23,408 nucleotides of DNA, from positions 1-23,408 of the forward strand of contig WFPR01000199.1 of assembly GCA_015487455.1 (NCBI GenBank), given 5' to 3'. Source of the DNA: Candidatus Bipolaricaulota bacterium (GTDB taxonomy: Bacteria > Bipolaricaulota > Bipolaricaulia > RBG-16-55-9). The translations under genes and the position numbers were made by a program. The notes below the pieces were generated by a model. That model worked only from the letters and a program-made list of their open reading frames with translations, ran no database searches and was not told where the DNA came from. Shown one piece after another: positions 6,298 through 13,177 of this stretch. Each line of letters starts with the position of its first letter. Position 1 is the stretch's first letter.

Positions 6298-8274
6298 ATG
6301 GCGATCTTCAAGCTGCCTGACGGTCGCAGGCTCGAGGTCCACAAGCCCGGCGCCCGCCTCGGCGACGTGCTCAAGGAGCTGGGGCTGGACCCCCGGCTCG
6401 CCAAGCGGATCATCGGCGCCCGCGTGCGCTCAAGCTCAACGGGCCAAGGCCGGGCCCCGGAGCAGTACGTCGATCTGTACTACAGGCTGCCCGAGGACGA
6501 CTCGCTGGAGCTGGAGCTGCTCACCCCGGAGTCGCCCGGCGCGGAGTGGCTCTACCGCCACAGCCTGGCCCACGTTTTAGCTCAGGCGGTCAAGCGCCTC
6601 TTCCCCAAGGCGAAGCTGGCCATCGGCCCGCCCATCGAGGACGGCTTCTACTACGACTTCGACGTCCCCCGGCCCTTCACCCCCGAAGACCTCCAGAAGA
6701 TCGAGCGGGAGATGAAGAAGATCGTCGAGGCGAACTACCCCTTCGAGCGCTTCGAGGTGTCGCGGGAGGAGGCTCGGAAGATGCTCGAGGAGGCCGACGA
6801 GCCCTACAAGCTCGAGATTCTGGATGAGCTGACGGAGGGCGAGACGGTCTCGTTCTACAAGGACGGGGAGTTCGTCGACTTGTGTAGGGGGCCGCACGCC
6901 CCGAGCACCGGGCTCGTCAAGCATTTTAAGCTCCTGGACGTCGCGGGCGCGTACTGGCGCGGCGATGAACGGCGCCCGATGCTGCAACGCATCTACGGGA
7001 CGGCCTTCTACCGCAAGGACGACCTGGAGCGGTTCTTAAAGCAGCGGGAGGAGGCGGCCAAGCGGGACCACCGCCGCCTGGGCCGCGAGCTGGAGCTCTT
7101 CGCCATGGAGGACGCCGTCGGGCCGGGGCTGGTCCTCTGGCTGCCCAAGGGCGTGGTCGTCCGCCGCGAGCTGGAGCGGTTCGAGATGGAGGAGCACCTC
7201 AAGCGCGGCTACCAGTTCGTCGTCACTCCCCACCTGGGGAAGGCCCAGCTCTGGGAGACGAGCGGGCACCTCGCCTACTACCGTGAGAACATGTTTAAGG
7301 TGGACGTCGAGGGGCAGGAGTACTTCGTCAAGCCCATGAACTGCCCGTTCCACATCATGATCTACAAGTCGAGGACGCGCTCCTATCGGGAGCTGCCCCT
7401 CAAGCTGGCCGAGTACGGCACCGTCTACCGCAACGAGCGGAGCGGCGTGCTCCACGGGCTGCTGCGGGTGCGGATGATCACCCAGGACGACGCGCACATC
7501 TTCTGCACGCCCGACCAGGCCGAGGACGTCGTCGCCGAGGTCGTCGAGTTGGCCTTCTACTTGCTGGGGGCGCTGGGGTTCCGCGACTACGAGATCTATC
7601 TGTCCGTGCGGGATCCCCAGAACTTGAGCAAGTACGCGGGGACGGACGAGGACTGGGCGCGGGCCGAGGCGGCCCTCGAGGGCGTGCTCAACGAGAAGGA
7701 GCTGCCCTACAAGCGCATGGAGGGCGAGGCCCAGTTCTACGGCCCCAAGATCGACGTCCACGCCCGGGACGCGATCGGGCGGCTCTGGCAGCTCACGACG
7801 GTCCAGTTCGACTTCGTGCTCCCGGAGCGCTTCGACTGCACGTATATTGCAGAAGACGGGCGGGAGCACCGCCCGTACATCATCCACCGGGCGATCTTCG
7901 GCTCGTTGGAGCGCTTCTTGGGGATTCTCATTGAGCACTACGCCGGGGCGTTCCCGCTGTGGCTGGCGCCCGTCCAGGCGGTGGTGCTCCCGATCGCCGA
8001 CCGGCACGTCGAGTACGGGCTGAACGTCCTGAACAGGCTGCGGGAGGCGGGGGTGCGGGCGGAGCTGAGCTACTCGCCCCACAAGACGCTGAGCGCCCGC
8101 ATCCGGGACGCGCAGCTCAAGAAGGTCCCGTACATGCTGGTGGTGGGCGACCGCGAGGCGAAAGAGGGCACGGTGGCCGTCCGCCTGCGCACCGAGGAGG
8201 ATCTGGGCCCGCGGCCCCTGGACGAGCTGATCGAGACGCTCAAGCGGAAGATCGCGGAGCGGGCGGAGCTTTAG
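6298..8274 (+). CDS. thrS: Threonyl-tRNA synthetase
   Basis: 658 aa, full length for class II ThrRS. It has an N-terminal TGS domain (FKLPDGRRLEVHKPGARL), an editing/SAD domain with the HSLAH metal motif (H88, H92) and LCRGPHAPSTG, and a catalytic core with zinc-ligand C349 in FVKPMNCPFHI. Motif 2 is YRNERSGVLHGLLRVRMITQ followed by DDAHIFC; motif 3 is RAIFGSLERFLGILIEHYAG. A C-terminal anticodon-binding domain follows (WLAPVQAVVLPIADRH, YMLVVGDREAKEGTVAVR). It charges tRNA-Thr in the cytoplasm. The start has AGGGGG 5 nt upstream; an out-of-frame ATG lies at 6293. The last 36 bp of the gene and the next base are repeated at 10204-10240, and the lower-GC island begins right after the stop. Confidence 0.97.
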   Translation: MAIFKLPDGRRLEVHKPGARLGDVLKELGLDPRLAKRIIGARVRSSSTGQGRAPEQYVDLYYRLPEDDSLELELLTPESPGAEWLYRHSLAHVLAQAVKRLFPKAKLAIGPPIEDGFYYDFDVPRPFTPEDLQKIEREMKKIVEANYPFERFEVSREEARKMLEEADEPYKLEILDELTEGETVSFYKDGEFVDLCRGPHAPSTGLVKHFKLLDVAGAYWRGDERRPMLQRIYGTAFYRKDDLERFLKQREEAAKRDHRRLGRELELFAMEDAVGPGLVLWLPKGVVVRRELERFEMEEHLKRGYQFVVTPHLGKAQLWETSGHLAYYRENMFKVDVEGQEYFVKPMNCPFHIMIYKSRTRSYRELPLKLAEYGTVYRNERSGVLHGLLRVRMITQDDAHIFCTPDQAEDVVAEVVELAFYLLGALGFRDYEIYLSVRDPQNLSKYAGTDEDWARAEAALEGVLNEKELPYKRMEGEAQFYGPKIDVHARDAIGRLWQLTTVQFDFVLPERFDCTYIAEDGREHRPYIIHRAIFGSLERFLGILIEHYAGAFPLWLAPVQAVVLPIADRHVEYGLNVLNRLREAGVRAELSYSPHKTLSARIRDAQLKKVPYMLVVGDREAKEGTVAVRLRTEEDLGPRPLDELIETLKRKIAERAEL

Positions 8275-8275
8275 G
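8239..8275 (+). repeat. Left copy of 37-bp direct repeat (thrS 3' end), possible att site
   Basis: This matches 10204-10240 at 35 of 37 positions; the two differences (8256 and 8259) are synonymous third-codon changes. It comprises the last codons and stop of intact thrS plus one base. With the distal copy it brackets the lower-GC segment, as expected for an element integrated at a gene 3' end with the gene end restored. Confidence 0.75.
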
Positions 8276-8330
8276 CTGATTCACTTAAAAGCCCACAAGA
8301 GAAAAGGGGGAATACACAATACATCCCGAT

Positions 8331-8582
8331 CTAGCATCTTAACGCCCTGCAGCAAGTGAAATAAATAATCGATACACAAGCCATGAAAGTGACAGGATGA
8401 GGATGTCTTGCACAAAGGCGGAAGGCTGTTCGGAGGCAGAACCTTTGTCTCCATCCACCAGTTCCGTTCGTGCCTTGAGCTTGAGTATTCCACTGTAAGG
8501 ATGATGGAATGAGGGTTGTTAGTGTAAGAGTTAGGACTCCGGCACTTCCATATCGAAGAAGTTCTCTTCGAGTGAGGATCAT
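8331..8582 (-). CDS. Short ORF with twin-arginine (Tat) signal peptide, probably truncated or frameshifted
   Basis: 83 aa from ATG 8582, with a near-perfect Shine-Dalgarno AGGAGGTG (8586-8593) that overlaps the stop of the upstream gene, so translation is coupled. The N-terminus is a textbook Tat signal: MILTRRELLRYGSAGV, then a hydrophobic Leu/Thr run, ending near TQA-QG. The remaining ~45 residues are Cys-rich (six Cys) and do not resemble a known domain. In one alternative frame about 39 residues read through in a protein-like way (VDGDKGSASEQPSAF and on), so a frameshifted pseudogene of a longer exported protein is likely. The cargo cannot be identified. Tat export usually carries folded, cofactor-bearing proteins. 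Confidence 0.5.
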   Translation of the reverse strand: MILTRRELLRYGSAGVLTLTLTTLIPSSLQWNTQAQGTNGTGGWRQRFCLRTAFRLCARHPHPVTFMACVSIIYFTCCRALRC

Positions 8583-8591
8583 GTCCACCTC

Positions 8592-9137
8592 CTAGCTGTT
8601 CCTAAGGGGATCCAAGTATTTCTCTAATTCATTAGGCAATTGTGCTTTTAGTTGTTGGGCAAATCGGAGCAGTTCTTCCTCAGAGGTGTTTTCAACCTCT
8701 TCAGGGAACTCCATCCGTAATTCCTCCTGGATCTCTTTCAACTCTGTAATGAGTTCTTCTAAAGGTTGCTGGCGGTAATGGTCTATCATCCTCTGGATTT
8801 CTTCCTCGACAGTCCTGCCTTGGAACCTCATCCCTAACTGAGCGGATGAGAGAACAAACTCTCTTGAGAGATCTTGAACGCCCTGAAAGAATGCTAAAAG
8901 ACTTGCTCCGACATCTTCTTTCTTAATGAGGAGGTCCTCAATAACTGCCAATCTAAGCTCATTGAGCTTCCGGTCATGATCCTGGGCTAATGCCTTCAGG
9001 CGAGTAATGTTTTGAGGGGCATCTACTTCGATGAGCCCCTCTTCTAAGCCAGCTAGGATCTTCCAATAGGTATCTAAAGGGATTGCAATCAGATCTCGTA
9101 CCAGCTTGATCCTCTCTTGCAAGTCTTTTTCACTCAT
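8592..9137 (-). CDS. Helical protein of unknown function (181 aa)
   Basis: I do not recognise a family. The start is ATG 9137, preceded by AGGAGG with 8-nt spacing; further in-frame upstream codons lack such a site. The sequence is soluble, strongly charged and almost entirely helical, rich in Glu, Leu, Lys and Gln, with coiled-coil-like stretches (KALAQDHDRKLNELRLAVIE; EEIQRMIDHYRQQPLEELIT; ELKEIQEELRMEF). There are no Cys ligands, signal peptide or membrane span. It lies between the Crp/Fnr-type regulator gene and the Tat-signal ORF on the same strand, so it may be the regulator's target and a partner or chaperone of the exported product; that is inference from position only. Confidence 0.75.
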   Translation of the reverse strand: MSEKDLQERIKLVRDLIAIPLDTYWKILAGLEEGLIEVDAPQNITRLKALAQDHDRKLNELRLAVIEDLLIKKEDVGASLLAFFQGVQDLSREFVLSSAQLGMRFQGRTVEEEIQRMIDHYRQQPLEELITELKEIQEELRMEFPEEVENTSEEELLRFAQQLKAQLPNELEKYLDPLRNS

Positions 9138-9218
9138 GTACGAACCCTCCTTTTCAAAGTCGGCACATAACTTTAACCTTGAAAACAAGAGGCCGTCTAT
9201 CACTCAGACGACATTTTA

Positions 9219-9234
9219 AGTCATGTATGTGACA
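9219..9234. promoter_or_regulatory. Candidate Crp/Fnr-type operator
   Basis: AGTCA-TGTATG-TGACA: two 5-bp half sites, inverted with one mismatch and separated by 6 bp, the 5-6-5 layout used by Crp-family proteins (CooA-like TGTCA halves). On the minus strand it lies directly upstream of TAAAAT (9213-9218), a possible -10 for the 181-aa protein. A site between -35 and -10 would suggest repression. The adjacent Crp/Fnr-type protein is the obvious candidate to bind. Confidence 0.35.
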
Positions 9235-9295
9235 GATGTGGCACTTCTACTCCGCCTTCGTACCGGGGACCGGGTCGGGTGTGTGCAAAGGTGCA

Positions 9296-10033
9296 CTATC
9301 GAGGTTGGTACGGGGAATCCGTCAACGGGACGATACCCTCCCTGCCAAATAGGAACGGTCGGGCTAGTTGAAACAACCCCGGCACATCTGTAATGACGAT
9401 CTTGCCATAACGGCCTTGAATCAGGTTCATCTTGCGAAGGATTTGAAGGGCTCGGTTTACGCTCTGACGGCTCGAGCCGAGCATCTCCGCTAAGGTCCGG
9501 CAGGTGAGCCGCAGTGTGAGGGTTACCCCTTGGGAGGACCTCACGCCGTAGCGCTCTTGGAGAAGCCACAAGAGGGTAGCCAATTGTTCGCGAACGCTTC
9601 CATAGGTGGAAGCCAGCAAGCGAGCTTGAAGCGCTAAAGCCTCATAGGCGAGGGATCGCAGGACCTGCCGGAGCAGATCTTCGGAGTTTGAGAGGAGCTT
9701 GAAAAAGTCTGAGAGGTCAAGAGGGAGCAAATCCGTAGGCTCGAGGGTTTCCGCATAAGCCCGACGGAACCTCAGGTCGGGAAGAAACAGGCCCTTCCCT
9801 AAAAGGTCTCCAGGTTTTAAAATGCTGAGTGTAGAGGAACGGCCGTCCTCCAAGATGTAGGCGAGCTTGACCAACCCTCTACAGATGATATAGAGCGTAT
9901 CAGCGGGCTCACCTTGGCCGAACACGAGAGCACCTGCAGGATATGTGGTCAAGCGTGCGCTTATACCCAGATCCGATGTGAGCGGTAGGATGGATTCATT
10001 GCAGAATTCCCTAAGTGTTTCCATCTCATTCAC
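9296..10033 (-). CDS. Crp/Fnr-family transcriptional regulator
   Basis: 245 aa from GTG 10033; ATG 10024 is an equally possible start. Residues about 20-125 form a cyclic-nucleotide-binding-type beta-barrel (YPAGALVFGQGEPADTLYII, then GLVKLAYILEDGRSSTLSIL, then GDLLGKGLF). A dimer helix follows (LRSLAYEALALQARLLASTYG), then a winged helix-turn-helix with LTCRTLAEMLGSSRQSVNRA as the recognition segment. There are no N-terminal Cys ligands for an Fnr iron-sulfur cluster, and the Arg/Ser phosphate-binding motif for cAMP is not evident, so the effector is unknown. It lies upstream of the 181-aa protein and Tat ORF on the same strand and probably regulates them and itself (dyad at 10048-10078). 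Confidence 0.9.
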   Translation of the reverse strand: MNEMETLREFCNESILPLTSDLGISARLTTYPAGALVFGQGEPADTLYIICRGLVKLAYILEDGRSSTLSILKPGDLLGKGLFLPDLRFRRAYAETLEPTDLLPLDLSDFFKLLSNSEDLLRQVLRSLAYEALALQARLLASTYGSVREQLATLLWLLQERYGVRSSQGVTLTLRLTCRTLAEMLGSSRQSVNRALQILRKMNLIQGRYGKIVITDVPGLFQLARPFLFGREGIVPLTDSPYQPR

Positions 10034-10047
10034 TGGTTCTACTGCCG

Positions 10048-10078
10048 TCCTAATCTATGTGAAATACCTGAATTAGGA
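10048..10078. promoter_or_regulatory. Inverted repeat at the regulator's transcription start
   Basis: TCCTAAT (10048-10054) and ATTAGGA (10072-10078) are perfect 7-bp arms around 17 bp. The dyad starts at the -10 box of the candidate minus-strand promoter and covers the predicted transcription start, the usual place for an autorepression operator. An RNA stem in the 5' leader is the alternative. Confidence 0.4.
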
Positions 10079-10106
10079 GTTTACTCAGAGCCTCTCAGGT
10101 CGTCAA
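10078..10106 (-). promoter_or_regulatory. Candidate promoter of the Crp/Fnr-type regulator gene
   Basis: On the minus strand: TTGACG (10106-10101), a 17-bp spacer, TAAACT (10083-10078). The leader would be about 40 nt. The -35 lies close to the upstream edge of the recognisable thrS remnant. Confidence 0.45.
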
Positions 10107-10121
10107 GAACCTCAGGCATCT

Positions 10122-10239
10122 GTGCCGGGAGATCGCAGCCATACCAGGGCGGTGGCCGCGAAGAGAGAGCTGGGGTTGTCCCCTGGGCAAGCTAATCCAA
10201 GCTCTCAAGCGGAAGATCGCCGAACGGGCGGAGCTTTAG
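10122..10239 (+). pseudogene. Decayed fragment of a second thrS 3' end
   Basis: The last codons read I-Q-A-L-K-R-K-I-A-E-R-A-E-L-stop, against I-E-T-L-K-R-K-I-A-E-R-A-E-L-stop in intact thrS. Upstream the match continues in patches with small indels: VPGDR and AVA align with VVGDR and TVAV of the ThrRS anticodon-binding domain, and ELG with DLG. Several differences in matched codons are third-position (GGA/GGC, GAT/GAC, GCC/GCG, GAA/GAG), so this derives from a diverged allele rather than a fresh copy. No start or upstream thrS sequence is present. Its TAG overlaps the stop of the convergent minus-strand gene. Confidence 0.75.
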
Positions 10240-10240
10240 G
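10204..10240 (+). repeat. Right copy of 37-bp direct repeat (thrS 3' end), possible att site
   Basis: Partner of 8239-8275 (35/37 identical). It is much better preserved than the ~80 bp of thrS-like sequence just upstream. This may reflect a recombination core, or constraint from the convergent gene whose stop codon (10236-10238) lies inside it. Confidence 0.75.
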
Positions 10241-10862
10241 GACAGTAGACCCGCTCAAAGCGAATCCGTCCGTGGCCGAGGGCCGGATCGAGCCGCTCGA
10301 TGGGGCCTTCCGCGGCCACCAACACCTCGCCCTCCAGGGTTTCGATCGTCTGGCGGTAGACGGCCTCGGTGAGGCGCTCGTAGAAGACCAACCCCAAGCC
10401 CCCCGCCTGAAAGACGGCCCCGTAGAGGACCCTCTGGCCCACCTCCAGGAACCAGAGCGAGGGGCGCAGCATCTCCCGAGGCGGATCGATCGCGACCTCG
10501 GGGTGGAGCGGGCTGCGTACCTTCGCCCGGATCACCTCCTGGTCGAACGAGGGCACGGGCACGTAGAGGAGCTGGGTGCCGAAGAAGTCCCAGACCGTGG
10601 CCGCCGGCAGGTGGAGCAGGGGCGTCGGGGCGTTGGCCGTCTTTACGAGCTCTGCAAGCCGCCTTTGGATGCCCTTTGGATCCAGCTCCGTGAATCGGGC
10701 TAACGGGGGCGGCGGAAGGCGAAGGGGAAACGAGCAGCTTGGGTCCACCCGGACCACGAACCGCTCGACCGGAGGCGCCGAGGAGCGGAGTCCCCCAGCC
10801 CCCAAGCCCAAGAGGACCAACCCGACGAGAACGGCCAGGGCTACCAGAAGCTCCCATCGCAT
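10236..10862 (-). CDS. Membrane-anchored protein of unknown function
   Basis: 208 aa from ATG 10862, preceded by GGAGGG about 10 nt upstream; an in-frame ATG at 10883 has no proper ribosome site. Residues 6-26 (LVALAVLVGLVLLGLGAGGL) form one N-terminal membrane span or uncleaved signal. The rest (about 180 residues) would be outside the cytoplasm and has no recognised domain; it is Pro-rich around 45-60 and then mixed alpha/beta (LLHLPAATVWDFFGTQLLYV; VGQRVLYGAVFQAGGLGLVF). It lies just downstream of the two-component operon on the same strand, behind 11-bp-phased repeats, so it is a plausible output gene of that system. Confidence 0.75.
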   Translation of the reverse strand: MRWELLVALAVLVGLVLLGLGAGGLRSSAPPVERFVVRVDPSCSFPLRLPPPPLARFTELDPKGIQRRLAELVKTANAPTPLLHLPAATVWDFFGTQLLYVPVPSFDQEVIRAKVRSPLHPEVAIDPPREMLRPSLWFLEVGQRVLYGAVFQAGGLGLVFYERLTEAVYRQTIETLEGEVLVAAEGPIERLDPALGHGRIRFERVYCP

Positions 10863-10898
10863 GGTTTCATCTCCCTCCAACATCCCTTACCCTGGACG

Positions 10899-10939
10899 CG
10901 ATGAAAAGCGAATAGCAGCGGGATGAAACGCCGATGAAG
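10899..10939 (-). promoter_or_regulatory. 11-bp-phased direct repeats, candidate OmpR/PhoB-type binding site
   Basis: On the minus strand TTTCATC (plus strand GATGAAA) occurs at 10900-10906 and 10922-10928, and one base off at 10933-10939. The starts are 22 and 11 bp apart, with a degenerate unit at 10911. OmpR/PhoB regulators bind tandem units at 11-bp spacing. TAAGGG (10884-10889) lies 10 bp downstream in the position of the -10 box in PhoB-activated promoters, followed by GGAGGG and the ATG of the membrane-anchored protein gene. Confidence 0.5.
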
Positions 10940-10956
10940 GGGGACCGGACGGGTGT

Positions 10957-11655
10957 TCACCCCGCGCGCAAGCGATACCCGAAGCCGAGGACGGTCACGA
11001 CGAAGCGGGGCTTTGCGGGGTCGGGCTCGAGCTTGCGGCGGAGGCGGTAGACGAGCTGGGCCACGTCGTTCGCGGTCATGGGGCGGTCGGGCCAAAGCCG
11101 AGCGGCCAGCTCCTCCGGTGAGAAGACCCGACCCGGGTGGCGGGCCAAGAGCACCAAAAGCTCGTACTCCTTAGGGCTCAGCGCCAAAGTTCGCCCCTGA
11201 AGCCGGACCTCCTTGCGCAGCTCGTCGACGGTCAGCTCCCCCACCCGCAGGCGCCGTTGGGGCCGGACCCGGCGCAGGACGGCCTCCAGGCGGGCCTCCA
11301 GCTCCTCGAGGTCGAAGGGTTTGACGACGTAGTCGTCGGCGCCCATCCGCAGGCCCCGCACCCGCTCCTCGACCCGGTCGCGGGCGGTGATCACCACGAC
11401 GGGGACCGCGCTCGTCCGGCGGAGCGCCGCGAGCACCGCCCAGCCGTCGAGCTTGGGCAGCATCAGGTCGAGCAGCACGACGTCGACCGCGTGCCCGCGA
11501 ACGCGCTCCAGCGCCTCGACCCCGTCTTGGGCCTCCACCACGTCGTAGCCCTGAGCGGCGAGGAACGCGCCCACGACCTCACGGGTCCGCGGGTCGTCCT
11601 CGACGACCAGCACCGTGGCCTTCGGCCGCGTGGGCCCTGTGGCGTTCATGCTCAT
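10957..11655 (-). CDS. OmpR/PhoB-family response regulator
   Basis: 232 aa. Receiver domain (about 13-125): VLVVEDD (acidic D20, D21), phospho-acceptor D63 in VVLLDLMLPKLDG, VVVITARD and YVVKPFD. C-terminal winged helix (about 135-232): LALSPKEYELLVLLARHPGR, then VFSPEELAARLW, then VAQLVYRLRRKLEPDP and VLGFGYRL. The ATG start overlaps the kinase TGA (ATGA), so the two are translationally coupled. The phased repeats just past its 3' end are its likely DNA target. The signal is unknown. Confidence 0.95.
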   Translation of the reverse strand: MSMNATGPTRPKATVLVVEDDPRTREVVGAFLAAQGYDVVEAQDGVEALERVRGHAVDVVLLDLMLPKLDGWAVLAALRRTSAVPVVVITARDRVEERVRGLRMGADDYVVKPFDLEELEARLEAVLRRVRPQRRLRVGELTVDELRKEVRLQGRTLALSPKEYELLVLLARHPGRVFSPEELAARLWPDRPMTANDVAQLVYRLRRKLEPDPAKPRFVVTVLGFGYRLRAG

Positions 11656-13177
11656 GGGGCCCCTCCCCCGACTCGGGCATCGGGCGGGCTCATCGGGACG
11701 GCAACGGCGAACCGGCTGCCCCGGCCGGGACGGCTCCGCCAGCGGATCCGGCCCCCGTGCATGGCGACGTAGCGCCGCACGATGGCCAAGCCCAGCCCGA
11801 GTCCCGAGCCCTCCTGGCCCTGAAAGGGCTCGAACCAGCCGATCTCGATCTCGAAGCCCCTCCGGGACGCCCGGCCCGTCGTCGTGCACGGCGAAGATCG
11901 CCCAACCTTTGTGCAGACCGGCCCGCAGCTCGACCCGCCCCCGGGCGGCGCGCACCGCGTTCGTCAGCAGGTTGACGAGGACCCGCTCCAGCTTGAGCCG
12001 ATCGGCGTACAGCGCGCGATCGCTTCCCCGCCTCAGGCGGACGACCAGCGGCACCCCCTTCTCCCGGGCGAGGGCCTCGACCTCCCGCTGGGCCTCTTCC
12101 ACGAGCTCGGCCAGCCGGAAGGCCGTGGGCTGGAGGCGCTCCTCGCCCGCCTCCAGCTTCACGAACTGCAGGGCGTTCTCGACCAGGGCGAGGAGGTGCT
12201 GGGCGGCCGCCAGGAGCCCGACCGCGAAGCGCTCCCCCCTCGGGGTGAGGAGGCCGCCGAGGCCCCGCTGGAGCAGCCGTCCGTAGCCCAGGATCGCCTG
12301 GAGGGGCGTGCGCAGCTCGTGGCTTAACGTCGCCAAGAACCGGGTCTTGGCCGCGTGAGCCCGCTCCAACTCCCGGGTCCGCCGGGCCAGCGCCTCGGCC
12401 ATGCGGTTGAACGCCTCCCCGAGCGCTTCCAGCTCGTCCCGACTGCGCAGGCGCACCCGGGCGGTGAGGTCCCCCTGGGCGAGTCGGTGGGTGGCCCGGC
12501 CCAGCTCGCGAATCGCGCCCCGCAGCCCGGCGTAGAAGCGCCAGGCGATCAAGAAGGCCGCCGCAAAGCTCAAGAGGCTCAGCCCGAGCCGGAGCCGCTG
12601 CGCCCGCGCCAGATACGCGGCGGAGACCCCCCAGCCGCAGGTAGCCCCGATCCCGGAGCGCTTGCGCCCGCGACGGGGAGACGGCGATCGTCACGCTCCC
12701 CCGACCTCGGAGCACCTTGGAGAGTACCCTTACGTCAAGGAGCGCGGCCCGCTCCGGCCCCGACGCCAGCGGGACGACGAGGTCGAGATACGTCCCCCGC
12801 TCGGGGTGGGTCCGCCGCTCGAGGAGCGGCGCGTGCACAAGGGGGCGGACGGGCAGCTCAACGCCAAGGGGGTTCGCCTCGGCCACGACCCGCCCGGCCC
12901 GGACGACCTGGGCGTACCACACGTCCTCTTGCACGAGCTGGCCCAGTGCCCCCGCCAGCGCCGGGGGGTCGTCGAGCGCGGGCTGGACGCGCTTGAGGGC
13001 CTGCGTCGCCAGCAGCACGAGGCTGCTCGTGAAGCGGGCCTCCGGCCCCTCCCAGACGACGAAGCCCTCCGCGAACAGCGCGGAGAAGCCCAACGCCAGG
13101 AGCCCCGTGAACGCGATCAAGGTCGTCAGCAGGCGCCGCAGCAGGCTCCGGCTCCGCTCGCTCGCGATGGCCCTCAT
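11652..13177 (-). pseudogene. Sensor histidine kinase with two apparent +1 frameshifts
   Basis: Removing one base from each of two homopolymer runs gives one 507-aa kinase whose TGA overlaps the regulator's ATG. The first is a six-C run at 12627-12632, which restores LRLGVSAAYLARAQRLRLGL; the second is a four-C run at 11857-11860, which restores VPEGFEIEIGWFEPFQ. Domains in the corrected protein: membrane span about 14-35, extracytoplasmic sensor of ~150 residues with no recognised fold, second span about 190-215, HAMP (LAQGDLTARVRLRSRDELEA), H-box with H286 (ATLSHELRTPLQ), N-box with N406 (LLTNAVRAA), G1 DDGPG (432-436), F-box WFEPF and G2 SGLGLGLAIVRRY. Every key motif is intact, so these may be sequence errors rather than true decay. 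Confidence 0.8.

Larger units (their letters stand above)
8276..10203. mobile_element. Lower-GC genomic island inserted at the 3' end of thrS
   Basis: Base composition falls visibly (about half G+C, against much higher on both sides) between the two thrS-end repeats. Codon use changes to A/T-ending codons, and all three ORFs here are on the minus strand, opposite to the preceding operon. No integrase or transposase is recognisable, so if this is an integrated element it is a remnant or was mobilised in trans. The first ~55 bp and 9138-9295 are non-coding. The right ~100 bp (10122-10203) is better read as decayed thrS sequence than as element cargo. Confidence 0.6.

Noticed and set aside
8275..8330. 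Intrinsic terminator for thrS
   Set aside because: No GC-rich stem followed by T-run could be found between the thrS stop and the Tat ORF.
9193..9209. Terminator after the Crp/Fnr-type gene (CGTCT-ATCACTC-AGACG)
   Set aside because: Stem is only 5 bp and no T-run follows on the minus strand.
10122..10703. Plus-strand ORF across the thrS remnant and the membrane-anchored protein gene
   Set aside because: Its first part is decayed thrS and the rest is antisense to a better-supported gene with membrane span and ribosome site.
10951..10962. GGGTG-TT-CACCC palindrome over the response-regulator stop
   Set aside because: Only a two-base loop and no T-run; too small to call a terminator or operator.
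10957..12573. Single kinase-regulator hybrid ORF
   Set aside because: The regulator starts independently at 11655, and the kinase C-terminus (F-box, G2) is in another frame; the fusion is a product of the frameshift.
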